DNA from: Desulfomicrobium apsheronum
GTDB lineage: Bacteria; Desulfobacterota; Desulfovibrionia; Desulfovibrionales; Desulfomicrobiaceae
Direction of reading: 5' to 3'
Assembly (NCBI RefSeq): GCF_900114115.1
Contig: NZ_FORX01000015.1
Coordinates: 53,221-117,220 of the forward strand
DNA length: 64,000 nt
Shown here: positions 55,584 through 64,000 of the stretch, in pieces
Layout of the letters: the number at the start of each line of letters is the position of its first letter
Numbering within the stretch: the first letter of the stretch is position 1
The notes under the pieces: generated by a model
The model's database searches: none
Told to the model about the DNA's origin: nothing
Seen by the model: only the letters and a program-made list of their open reading frames with translations
Program-made: the position numbers and the translations under genes

Positions 55584-56912
55584 GGTCCTTCCGGAATTGC
55601 TGTGGGTAAATGACTTGGTTAGGAGTCTTCTCACGGAGGACGCCGATGAGAGACACCGAACTTTACGCGCAGATTCTTGGAGTCAAAGCCCCTTGGTTTG
55701 TTGACAAGGTTGATCTGAAAGTATCCGAGAATAGTGTTGATATTTGGCTAAACCATGGCCCGGGCGAGCGCTGGCCCTGCCCAGAATGCGGCAAGCTTCT
55801 GCCCTGCCGGGACCATGCAGGGGAACGAGTCTGGCGCCATCTGGATACGTGTCAGTTCAAGACGTTACTTCATGCCCGAGTTCCACGAGTTGAATGTCCG
55901 GAACATGGAGTGCACCAGGTGCTTGTGCCCTGGGCTGAGCCACGGTCGCGCTTCACCTTGCTCATGGAACGCTGGATCATAGATGTGCTCACGGAGTGCT
56001 CGACAGTGGAAGGCTCTCGGCGCTTGCTGAAACTCACATGGGATGAGGTTTGGGGAGTAATGGAGCGAGCTGTTCGACGAGGTCTTTCACGCAAGGAGGC
56101 CCGTCCGATTCATTATCTCGGAGTGGACGAGAAAGCATTCCGCAAAGGGCACTCCTACATGACCATCGTCTGCGACCTTATGCGCAGCACGGTCGAGCAT
56201 GTTTCCGAAGAGCGGAAGAAGAGCAGCTTGGAGGAATATTACCGCAGGCTCTCACCCGATCAACTGGATTCTATACGGGCCATCGCAATGGATATGTGGG
56301 AGCCATATTTCACGGCGACCATGGCGCATGTGCCGGATGCCGGAGCCAAAATCGTCCACGACAGATTTCATGTGATGAAACACGTGAACGGAGCCGTGGA
56401 TAAAGTGCGCAAGCAAGAACATAAGGCCCTGATGACTCAGGGCGACGAAACCCTCAAAGGGACCAAGTACCTTTGGCTGTTTCGGCCCGAGAACTTGCCT
56501 GCCAAGCATCAGCCGACATTCGACGTCCTCAAGACCAGCACTCTCAAGGTGGCCAAAGCGTGGGCCATGAAAGAGAACTTGCAGTCATTGTGGGGCTATA
56601 TGTCTCCTGGATGGGGACGTAGATTCTTCAAACGTTGGATAAAATGGATTGATCGTTCCGACTTGAAACCAATGAAGCGGGTGGGACAGTTACTTTCGCG
56701 GCATCTTGAAAATATCCTGACTTTCTGCCGCCACCGGATCACCAACGGCGTCGCCGAAGGATTAAACAGCAAGATCATGAGCATCAAGCGAAAGGCGTGC
56801 GGGTACAGCAACAAGGATCATTTCAAGACGGCGATCTATTTTTTCTGTGGTGGACTCGACCTGTATCCGAGGTCAGTTTGAACACGTTACCCACAGAGTT
56901 TCCGGAAGGACC
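55584..56912 (+). mobile_element. ISL3-family insertion sequence, 1,329 bp
   Basis: Bounded by 26-bp inverted repeats (55584-55609 and 56887-56912, 23 of 26 matching, outer ends GGTCCTTCCGGAA) and by an 8-bp target duplication TACATTTT at 55576-55583 and 56913-56920. ISL3 elements make 8-bp duplications, so the boundaries are secure. One transposase gene fills it. An intact target duplication suggests recent insertion. Confidence 0.95.
55646..56881 (+). CDS. ISL3-family transposase
   Basis: 411 residues from ATG 55646, chosen because CACGGAGGA precedes it; an ATG at 55610 lies nearer the terminal repeat. The zinc-ribbon N-terminus (CPECGKLLPCRDH) and HTH are followed by a DDE catalytic core: Asp in LGVDEKAFRKG, Asp in MDMWEPYFT and Glu in NGVAEGLNSKI. 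All three acids are intact, so it is probably active. It ends 31 bases inside the right boundary. Confidence 0.93.
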   Translation: MRDTELYAQILGVKAPWFVDKVDLKVSENSVDIWLNHGPGERWPCPECGKLLPCRDHAGERVWRHLDTCQFKTLLHARVPRVECPEHGVHQVLVPWAEPRSRFTLLMERWIIDVLTECSTVEGSRRLLKLTWDEVWGVMERAVRRGLSRKEARPIHYLGVDEKAFRKGHSYMTIVCDLMRSTVEHVSEERKKSSLEEYYRRLSPDQLDSIRAIAMDMWEPYFTATMAHVPDAGAKIVHDRFHVMKHVNGAVDKVRKQEHKALMTQGDETLKGTKYLWLFRPENLPAKHQPTFDVLKTSTLKVAKAWAMKENLQSLWGYMSPGWGRRFFKRWIKWIDRSDLKPMKRVGQLLSRHLENILTFCRHRITNGVAEGLNSKIMSIKRKACGYSNKDHFKTAIYFFCGGLDLYPRSV

Positions 56913-58952
56913 TACATTTTGAACATCGGAAATATCTTGCCCGATGAACTTGCCGAGGTATCTATAGAGTTCATGGAGATTTTACGAATCAAGTCAAACG
57001 AGGCCCGTTATGAACTGCCGACGACGCTAGCGCCACTTTACGGAGACCCATCAGTTCGAGGCCTGGATCCACATCAGTATCCTGCCACCAGCCTGCTCGC
57101 CGATAATCGTTGCAGCATTGAAGTAAATATCAAGGGTTGCCTGGTAAACGCAGTCATTTTGGCCCCAAGCCACAAAACCTTTCTGACAAAAGAATATGGC
57201 CAAGCCAAGCTTACCCATTCCGCGCCAACTATTTCGATGGATCGGGATTTCATCGTAGTTTTCCGGTCTGAAAGCCTGCCTCCGGCTTTTGCCATATGCG
57301 CTATGGACAAAGGCGGGTACGTCGTCTGTGCTGGCTTTAGTCCACGTTTCACAGCAGTATCTCCAGCGAAAAGCGTCAAAATTGTCGTTGATTGTTCTGG
57401 CTCCATGGCTGGGGAATCGATCCTTCAGGCCCGTGAAGCTCTGCTGCGTATCCTGGACCGACTTCGCCCTGAAGATCGTTTCAACATAATTCAGTTCGGA
57501 TTTTCGAGCACAATGCTTTTTCGAAAACAGGAAATCGCTGACGAAGTTCACATTGAGGCTGCCATGGCCATGGTGAGAACCATGGACGCGAATATGGGGG
57601 GTACAGAAATATCCAATGCCTTGGACAAAGCGCTGTCCTCTGCATCTCCCGTGGGCATGTCTGAGGACATCCTACTCATCACTGACGGCCAAGTCTGGGA
57701 TATGTCCTCTGTCGCAGACAGACTCTGTCGTAGAAATCACCGTGTATTCTGCATCGGTGTGGGATCGGCAGTTGAGCGCGGTATTCTTCACACACTTTCT
57801 TCAAAAACAAGGGGCGAAGCGATTTTCGTTAGTCCGTGCGAAGACATGGGCAATAAAGTTTTCGAGCATTTTAAACGCATGATCCTTCCACTGACTGGCA
57901 AGCCCGACCTCGACTTTGACGAAAATAAGCCCCTGACCATTGCTCCTCAAAACTTACCACCCGTTTTTGAAGGTGACATGATCATGGTCTGCGCTTGGTT
58001 GGAGTCCCTGCCACAGTGCGTAAGGTTCAGCCTGGAGACTCCCGAAGGCTCTTTAACGTGTAGCGCACCGGTAAAACAGGTGAATGAATACGGAGAGAAA
58101 CTGCCTCGTTTTGCCGCAGCTTTGAAAATCAAGGACTATCCCAAAGATCAAGCCGTCAAGTTGGCCGTTGAATACAACCTAGTCAGCGTGTTTACGAATT
58201 ATCTTGTCGTAATGAAAAGAACAGATACCGAGAAGGCAGTAGAATTGCCAAAAATTCGCAAGATAGATCACAATATTCCTCATCGCTGGGGCGGGATGGC
58301 GTTCAATATTTATGAGTCATTAGATTTGGCTCCTTCAAGTTTAAATCAAAACTATCCTGTTGAGTCTCCCTTCACATATTCTGAGAATGACGATAATCTA
58401 TTCGAAGATTGTGAGCCTAACGATCCAAGTTCAAGTACGTGGCAGAATATTTTTCTTGAACTAGTTATCTATCAAATCAAATCCGGGCAGGATGACGCCA
58501 TCCACCTTGGATTATTAGAGCGATTGAATGGGCTAATACCCCAAGAAATCATGAAGGGCCTACACGAACTGTTTGAAAATCCTCATCGACTAACCCAGAC
58601 CACGGAACGAACGTTGGTGTTAGCTTTTGCCCTTGCCTTGGCTAAAAAAAATCAAAATACTCAACGTATCGATGCGCGGCGTATTCGAAAAGCTTTGGGG
58701 AAAAATTTACCTCCGAAAGGAGAGATGAGAAGAATAGACACCCTTGCAGAAGTTATTGAAAAAATCTAACATAAAAAAGGTAAATAGTTTTGTAACTAGA
58801 TAAGGCATGTCTATAATACTCACTATAGTGAAATGTGTGAGAATTAAGCATAATTATCTAATTATAATTGCGCTCAATAAAAAAAATTTATCGTATTTTA
58901 GCGAATTTTACATATTAACAAATAGACATGGTATGAATCAAAGAGGCAACGA

Positions 58953-59414
58953 ATGAACTACGATATTAAATGCGCATCATTTATTTCTGGAGAAACTATA
59001 ATTTTTTATTTTGAAAATGAGCTTGTAAAAGATGCTTTTTTTATAAAAATAGTCACAGATACAGAATCAAAAGAACGCTTTTTTTCTTTTAGTCCAATTT
59101 TAAAATGCAAGTTAAAGCAAGATCTAACGGAAAAAGAAACTGCAAACTTAATGAAGAATATAAATATAATTTCTGTCTATACTCCTGAAGATTCTGTAAA
59201 AAACGCATATAAATTTTTTATCGAAAATGATGAAAATATTGGAAGAGTGATGTACAATAATTTGTACGAATGTGGCCCATCAAAAGAATGGGTCGACAAA
59301 ATCCACAAAGAACTAGAAGAAGCAAATGCACATTTGCCTAAAAGACAGCCAATCTCCGATGGCAACATAATCAAAGGGGCCTTTGGCCCTTACTTCGAAG
59401 ATATTTTAAAGTAA
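58953..59414 (+). CDS. Hypothetical protein, 153 aa
   Basis: AGAGG precedes the ATG. A soluble protein with alternating beta-like (FISGETIIFYFENELVKDAFFI) and helical (EKETANLMKNI; DKIHKELEEANAHL) segments; no family recognised. It stands alone between the VIT gene and the HAD gene, with no clear operon link. Confidence 0.5.
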   Translation: MNYDIKCASFISGETIIFYFENELVKDAFFIKIVTDTESKERFFSFSPILKCKLKQDLTEKETANLMKNINIISVYTPEDSVKNAYKFFIENDENIGRVMYNNLYECGPSKEWVDKIHKELEEANAHLPKRQPISDGNIIKGAFGPYFEDILK

Positions 59415-59653
59415 TTGAAACTCGCAAGACTAGAAATACGTGAATAATTCATTCTAGGCTTTGCGCCTTTGGCAGAACATCTTTTATTAACATAACAACA
59501 CTTTGAATTAGCAAAATTAAACTAATTATACTTCACATTGACAAATTCGAATCTAAGAATAGCTGCAAATTGATATCATTTCATAAAATTGTAACCACAA
59601 CGTAAACATCATATATATAAAAACATATTTTCAATATAATTTGAAATTTTAAA

Positions 59654-60262
59654 ATGAATAAAAATAATAACATACCAAATCATTTATTAAATAAATTTCT
59701 GGAAAAAATAAAGAATGACGACGTTATTTTTTTTGATTTAGACGGAACTATCGTCGAAACAAACTATGCAAATTATTTATCCTATAAAGAAGCTATAAAT
59801 ACAATTTACAAAAAAAATCAAAACATTGAGTATAATCCTTCAGAACGCTTGACTCGAAATTCATTACATAAACTATTAGGGAAAATTTCTCCATTTGAAT
59901 ATAATAAAATAATTCAGTATAAAGATAATAACTACTTCAAATACACATCGTTTACAAATCTCAATAAAATCATAACTGACACTCTAATTAGTTTATCAAA
60001 AAAAAATAAAACATTACTTGTAAGTAAATGCAAACAAAGCAGAGTTCTATCTACATTAGAATATTACAATTTGACAAATTATTTTACAAAAATTTTCACA
60101 CATGAAAATATTGAAATAAGTAACAATTCAAACAAATTTGAAATAGCGATTGCGGAATTAAACATCATACCATCTACCATAATTCTATTTGAAAATGAAG
60201 AAACAGAAATTATTCAAGCAATATCATCTGGCATTCCAAATCATAACATATGGAGAGTCTAG
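59654..60262 (+). CDS. HAD-superfamily hydrolase
   Basis: 202 residues. Motif I FFDLDGTIVETN near residue 27 has the nucleophile Asp and the acid Asp; LLVSKCKQSR near 117 is the motif II region; the C-terminal FEIAIAELNI ... ILFENEETEI has the motif III Lys and motif IV acidic residues. Looks like a small phosphatase of the phosphoglycolate phosphatase type. It overlaps the phosphoribosyltransferase-like gene by 13 bases and probably belongs to a three-gene unit with it and the DprA-like gene. Confidence 0.75.
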   Translation: MNKNNNIPNHLLNKFLEKIKNDDVIFFDLDGTIVETNYANYLSYKEAINTIYKKNQNIEYNPSERLTRNSLHKLLGKISPFEYNKIIQYKDNNYFKYTSFTNLNKIITDTLISLSKKNKTLLVSKCKQSRVLSTLEYYNLTNYFTKIFTHENIEISNNSNKFEIAIAELNIIPSTIILFENEETEIIQAISSGIPNHNIWRV

Positions 60263-60873
60263 TTGTGAATGAATTTGTCATTGAATCAAATTATTTTTTA
60301 AGCAGAAAAATTAATGCATTTTTCCATACCGATTATGTCGGCTACAAAAAACCAGGGAATCCAAACTATATAAATATTTTAAAAAACACATACAACAGCT
60401 ACTCAGCATCATATTTAAATTCAGCAGTAAACGATCTCTTAAATGTATTACATACAGACTTACCATTAATCGTTAAAAAAATTAATTCAGAACCAATATA
60501 TGTTTGCGTTGTTCCAAGAGCAAAATCAACATATCAACCAAATCAGTTATTATTTAAAAAAACGGTAAGTTACGTTTCATCAAATATTAATGGGTTAATA
60601 GACGAAACAAACGGAATTGTTCGACATACGAACACAAAAACAACCCACTTGCCACCAAACACACCTAATTACGAAAATGATGGAGACTATCCGTACAAAG
60701 GGATTACAAAAAACACATGCCACATTTCTGACAGCATTAGAAATAAAAGCATATTGCTAGTTGACGATATTTATACACAAACAATAAACATTATTGAAGA
60801 CGCAATTGAAGCACTATTAGAACAAGGCGCTAAATCTGTAATATTTTACTCAGTTGCGAAAACAGTACGCTAA
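60250..60873 (+). CDS. Phosphoribosyltransferase-like protein (ShosT/ComF-type fold)
   Basis: 207 residues. The C-terminal part has the PRTase signature KSILLVDDIYTQTINIIEDA, matching the PRPP loop (VLLVDDVYTTG type) but with Gln-Thr-Ile in place of the usual Thr-Gly, so catalysis may be altered. The rest is divergent. Start ATG 60250 overlaps the HAD stop; GTG 60265 is an alternative. Followed 22 bp later by a DprA-like gene. A PRTase next to a DprA homologue is the ShosTA toxin-antitoxin arrangement. Confidence 0.7.
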   Translation: MESLVVNEFVIESNYFLSRKINAFFHTDYVGYKKPGNPNYINILKNTYNSYSASYLNSAVNDLLNVLHTDLPLIVKKINSEPIYVCVVPRAKSTYQPNQLLFKKTVSYVSSNINGLIDETNGIVRHTNTKTTHLPPNTPNYENDGDYPYKGITKNTCHISDSIRNKSILLVDDIYTQTINIIEDAIEALLEQGAKSVIFYSVAKTVR

Positions 60874-60895
60874 ACAACATATAGGTAAGTATAAT

Positions 60896-61891
60896 ATGAA
60901 ATATACGGAAAATGCCCTCAATATTTTAGCATCATTGATGTATAAAGGAATTGGACGCGCATGGGTGTCAAAAAATATAAATTATTATAAAAACATAAAC
61001 TCTTTAATAGAGCAACTTAATAAAAGTTCAAAAACAGAGTTTGATATAACAATTGACGATTTTGAGAACAAAAAAAATAATTTAAAAAAAATAATACATA
61101 ACTCATCAAGTTATATTGATGGCGTAATCGCAATAGGAGACGAAAACTTTCCAACACACAGAGGACACGTTAAAGACAGCGAAAAACCAATATTTTTATT
61201 TTATAAAGGAAATTTAGATCTTTTAAAAAAATCAAATAAAAATATTGCCGTAATAGGACTACTCCACCCAGATGCTAACATAGAGAATATTGAAAGAAGT
61301 GTTGTTAATGAACTTGTTAATAAAGGTGCAACTATTGTAAGCGGGCTCGCACTTGGATGCGACACAATTGCACACAGACAAGCTTTGCAATCTAAAGGGA
61401 AAACAATTGCAATTTTACCAAGCCCATTAAGCAATATATTACCATCAAAAAACAAAGATTTAGCTATCGATATTGTTACTAATGAGGGCTTACTAATTAC
61501 TGAATACCTCACTGATGCAAAATCTAAAATGGCTTTATCTGGTCGGTATCAAGACAGAGACAGGTTACAAGCACTTTTCAGTGACTGCATAGTCTTGTCA
61601 GCTAGCTATGCTAAAAACAATCTAGGAAATGATAGCGGGTCAAGGTTGGCAATGGGATACGCAGCTAACTATAAAATTCAGAGAGCCGTAATCTACAACG
61701 AACTCTCCGACTCGGACAATGACAAATTTGATCTTAACAGACAATGCATCAAGGAAGACAAAAACATCATTATTATAAACAATGAAAATTTTGAACAATC
61801 TATTAATGCGACTATTTCCACTACAACAAATACAAAAAATAAGTACAATACATTAAGTTTATTATCATATATGCAAAATAATGAAAATTAA
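60896..61891 (+). CDS. DprA/Smf-like Rossmann protein (ShosA-like)
   Basis: 331 residues from ATG 60896, behind AGGTAAG. The DprA-type Rossmann domain is clear: NKNIAVIGLLHPD near residue 124, KGATIVSGLALGCDTIAHRQAL near 150-171, KTIAILPSPLSNILPSKN near 174, EGLLITEY and DRDRLQALFSDCIV. DprA loads RecA on single-stranded DNA in transformation; here, outside any competence cluster, it is the probable antitoxin partner of the PRTase-like gene. Confidence 0.8.
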   Translation: MKYTENALNILASLMYKGIGRAWVSKNINYYKNINSLIEQLNKSSKTEFDITIDDFENKKNNLKKIIHNSSSYIDGVIAIGDENFPTHRGHVKDSEKPIFLFYKGNLDLLKKSNKNIAVIGLLHPDANIENIERSVVNELVNKGATIVSGLALGCDTIAHRQALQSKGKTIAILPSPLSNILPSKNKDLAIDIVTNEGLLITEYLTDAKSKMALSGRYQDRDRLQALFSDCIVLSASYAKNNLGNDSGSRLAMGYAANYKIQRAVIYNELSDSDNDKFDLNRQCIKEDKNIIIINNENFEQSINATISTTTNTKNKYNTLSLLSYMQNNEN

Positions 61892-61987
61892 CACATAACA
61901 AACAGTATTTTAACTAATATAGTTTTCGAATATGCCAACAAGAAAATATATTTATAATTTATACCTCAAAATATCAATTTTCATATA

Positions 61988-62365
61988 TTAAACTGCTAAT
62001 TGACCAATGAACTTTATCGTATACGGCCTAATATTCCGCTTTGTCCAAGTATAAATTACTAAAAAGCAAAAAGAGATCATGAAATTCAAACAGTTCTCGT
62101 TGCAATACGCGGTCATGCTCATGCCGATTTGCCCTTGCTGGCTGTTCCTTATGAATGTTAACAAATGCTGCCTGCACATGAACCCAACCGCATATGCCAG
62201 CCCTGAAACCGTAAATGACCTGAGCCTTTTGGTACATTCATCAAAATAGAAGGCAATCCTTGAGGCCAACTCATCAGGCGTCATCTCCTCCATGAAATTG
62301 ATCCGCTGCTGATGAGTCTGAAGAAGGGCATGTACAACCTTCCTCACTGCCCTAGCATAGGCCAC
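61988..62365 (-). CDS. Hypothetical protein, 125 aa
   Basis: A helical protein (RAVRKVVHALLQTHQQRINFM; MTPDELASRIAFYFDECTKR) with a hydrophobic C-terminal stretch. Overlaps the end of the preceding leftward frame. Not recognised; a real gene is plausible but not certain. Confidence 0.35.
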   Translation of the reverse strand: MAYARAVRKVVHALLQTHQQRINFMEEMTPDELASRIAFYFDECTKRLRSFTVSGLAYAVGFMCRQHLLTFIRNSQQGQIGMSMTAYCNENCLNFMISFCFLVIYTWTKRNIRPYTIKFIGQLAV

Positions 62366-62585
62366 AAGAGCCGTGTCGCCTACTGAACTTCAAAAGTTCG
62401 CTCCTCGCGGCCTCAACTCCCATCTTGTATCCACGCTTGAAGGCGGCTTCCTCCTCATCCGAATAGTTCATGTCCGAACAGGCAAACTTGAGATGGCCAT
62501 CCACTGCCTTGACATACTCAGTCAAGGTATCCCCAGTCTCTTCGGTGTTTGGCACTTCCCCCAAAACGATGTCCACATCACTCAA
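62352..62585 (-). CDS. Small hypothetical protein, 77 aa
   Basis: An acidic N-terminus followed by a helix (YSDEEEAAFKRGYKMGVEAA). No family recognised. Leftward, overlapping the next gene by 14 bases. Moderate support from codon bias and coupling only. Confidence 0.35.
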   Translation of the reverse strand: MSDVDIVLGEVPNTEETGDTLTEYVKAVDGHLKFACSDMNYSDEEEAAFKRGYKMGVEAARSELLKFSRRHGSCGLC

Positions 62586-62659
62586 AAGTCAGTCACCGCT
62601 TATAAGCTCCATCAACTTTTTTTATTAGACCCAAACCCTCAGGAAACTCTTGCTTCAGT

Positions 62660-62788
62660 TCAAGCCTCTTTCTGCTCAACCTTAAATTTCGTTAGATCAA
62701 TCACAATCCTTTCAGGAGCCACGCTGGCGTACACGCCTGATTTCTTGGCTTTGGTCTGTTTCTCTGTCGGTTTGCGCCATTTTTCCAT
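62660..62788 (-). CDS. Small hypothetical protein, 42 aa
   Basis: ATG at 62788 behind GGGGGG. The peptide is Lys-rich (KPTEKQTKAKKSGVYASV). Too short to place; listed because it has a plausible ribosome binding site and lies in line with the two leftward frames downstream. Confidence 0.25.
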   Translation of the reverse strand: MEKWRKPTEKQTKAKKSGVYASVAPERIVIDLTKFKVEQKEA

Positions 62789-62887
62789 AATCCCCCCATG
62801 TTTCTTCCACCCAATGCAACCCTGATATACTGAAACTATAGAGTTGTCCAAAATGTAAGCCGAGTTAGCCGCCGTCAATGTGCTCAA

Positions 62888-63518
62888 AGTGGTGGCGCTT
62901 AGAGTTCAGAATAAGTTGTAGCAGTGCGAGTAAAAGCAGAATGAATACTCTGAAGGTCTGAACATCTACGCAATTGTTGCCAGTGAACCCGGTAAGCGAA
63001 AAAACGCCGTAGTTTCCGCATGTAAGGCCCCTGTGATTGAATATGAGATAGGGCAAGAGCTTTTCTATATGGAGGTCATCAATGAGGCAGCGAGCGAGCG
63101 CAAGACCATGGAACGAGCTATTGACAAAGCACGGAAACCCTCTCCTGGTACGGTGTGACACTGCTTGTAACGGACAGCGAGTGGATATGCACCCGGCCAG
63201 ATTAGGACGTGATCTTGTGATCAATCGACCGGGAGTTATTGGCGTTGAGTTTTGCCGAGCAGTCGGAAAGGTGGAACAACGCGATCCGACAAGTACCATT
63301 TCCTGCTGACTTTATTTTCTTAATGGAGTAAAAAAATCTCTGAAATTAGCCGATTCACCCCCATAGGGGGGGGCCTTCCTGGCCAATTTTTGGCTTCGCC
63401 ACCGCGACTTTGTAAGAATTCGCAAGGCAGAGCCAGATATCTCTGAGCACTCCCATAGGGCGTGGATTTCTACACCGCATTAAAATATACGCAAAAGGAG
63501 ACCGATATCTCTGGAGGG
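62888..63518. other. Region with a possible gene remnant; no full gene
   Basis: The + strand 62935-63159 has a stop-free frame reading NEYSEGLNIYAIVASEPGKR and ending KARKPSPGTV, without a clear start: a decayed fragment. Beyond it the sequence is GC-rich, with a GGGGGGG run near 63365-63371. GGAGGG before 63519 serves the next gene. Confidence 0.35.
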
Positions 63519-64000
63519 ATGATGGGTACAGAGCCAGAACTTGATAAAGCAGCAGAAGACTTACTAGTGGATATTTTTGGGTACGAAACAAGGGCGTTAG
63601 ACTTGGATAATAAAGGCCAACGCTACTACAGTAAAAGGAACTACGCTCAGGCGAAACAATTCTTTGAGTGCTCGCTGGAAATCCGGGAAAGGGCTCTCGG
63701 CCCCGACCATCCCGATGTGGCTAGGAGTCTGTACCATCTAGGCCTGCTCTACAAAACCCAGCGTGACTACTCGCAGGCGGAGCCTTTTTACAAGCGCTCG
63801 CTTGCGATCCGGGAAAAGGCTCTGGGTCCCGACCATCCCGATGTGGTGACGAGTCTTAATAGCCTAGCCGTGCTCTACGATAATCAAGGTGACTACGCGC
63901 AGGCGGAGCCTCTTTACAAGCGTTCGCTTGCGATCCGGGAGAAGGCTCTCGGCCCCGACCATCCCGATGTGGCCACGAGTCTGCATAATTTGGCTGGACT
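63519..64000 (+). CDS. Kinesin-light-chain-type TPR protein, N-terminal part
   Basis: An open frame from ATG 63519 (or ATG 63522, better spaced from GGAGGG) to the window end, 160 codons. After 40 residues it is made of 42-residue TPR repeats (ERALGPDHPDVARSLYHLG, SQAEPFYKRSLAIREKALG, and so on), the TPR_10/12 pattern. The repeats are near-identical at DNA level (126-bp period). Such proteins are scaffolds or effector sensors; the C-terminal domain lies beyond the window. Confidence 0.85.
   Translation, partial: MMGTEPELDKAAEDLLVDIFGYETRALDLDNKGQRYYSKRNYAQAKQFFECSLEIRERALGPDHPDVARSLYHLGLLYKTQRDYSQAEPFYKRSLAIREKALGPDHPDVVTSLNSLAVLYDNQGDYAQAEPLYKRSLAIREKALGPDHPDVATSLHNLAG

Larger units (their letters stand above)
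55246..58769 (+). pseudogene. VIT and von Willebrand A domain protein, interrupted by an ISL3 element
   Basis: The coding sequence is 55246-55583 joined to 56921-58769. Removing the insertion and one target copy restores one frame of 728 residues: the VIT domain (VDIRVDIHDYLAATRMTYIF) then a vWA domain with the MIDAS motif DCSGSM near residue 270 and ITDGQVWDM. The joined codons read YIL then NIG. The C-terminus is acidic and helical. The inserted element splits the VIT domain, so no full product is made; the 3' part has a GTG-started frame from 56847 but lacks its VIT part. Confidence 0.9.

Noticed and set aside
56847..56912. A separate gene starting inside the IS element for the 3' VIT/vWA part
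   Set aside because: The GTG start lies in transposase DNA and only exists because of the insertion; the part is better read as the 3' half of the interrupted gene.

Overview
This looks like a chromosomal stretch from a delta-proteobacterial sulfate reducer of the Desulfovibrio/Desulfomicrobium type. That placement is inferred from the style of the GC-rich core proteins (CoaD, RsmD, FtsY with a long acidic N-terminus, HDOD and HD-GYP signalling proteins); no marker gene proves it. It divides sharply into a GC-rich core (1-10.6 kb) and a long mosaic of AT-rich accessory DNA starting at a tRNA gene.

Core, 1-10.6 kb: miaA (cut by the window edge), coaD, rsmD and a beta-CASP metallo-beta-lactamase form a leftward run with overlapping or nearly touching ends. 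They are followed by an HDOD protein, a receiver plus degenerate GGDEF protein, a Smr-domain protein, ftsY, a DUF1499 lipoprotein, an RluA-type pseudouridine synthase and a receiver/HD-GYP regulator.

Island entry, 10.6-19.8 kb: tRNA-Pro(CGG) is followed by a strong terminator, three 163-bp tandem repeats plus a decayed fourth, a small HTH gene, a 45-residue stand-alone paralogue of the integrase N-terminal domain, a tyrosine integrase, an AlpA-like HTH pseudogene with an amber codon, a RepA/AAA_25-type ATPase, two XRE repressors and small hypothetical genes. A recurring non-coding element (A-tract, ATG, three variable bases, TTCCCA, then often a CATGA-like tail) lies upstream of several of these genes and recurs near 45.4, 46.1 and 53.4 kb.

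Defence island, 19.9-44.4 kb: a type I BREX locus (brxA, brxB, brxC, pglX, pglZ, brxL) carries six extra AT-rich genes: a GmrSD/BrxU-like DUF262 protein between brxC and pglX; an AbiU2-like HEPN protein and a small membrane protein between pglX and pglZ; a HEPN-SNF2 helicase coupled to a sacsin-like GHKL ATPase with an HNH-like tail between pglZ and brxL; and a membrane/TPR-like protein after brxL. Base composition switches at these boundaries, inside the brxC 3' end and inside the pglX target-recognition region, which suggests modular exchange.

Accessory tail, 44.4-64 kb: mostly small hypothetical and membrane genes, a GIY-YIG protein, a serine recombinase with res-like upstream repeats, a truncated nuclease, umuD-umuC, a P-loop kinase, an IS21 istB remnant, a MerR regulator, and a VIT/vWA gene cleanly interrupted by a 1,329-bp ISL3-family element whose 8-bp target duplication is intact. 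Next come a HAD hydrolase, a phosphoribosyltransferase-like protein and a DprA-like protein in a row (a ShosTA-like defence/toxin-antitoxin arrangement), and finally the start of a kinesin-light-chain-type TPR gene that runs off the window.
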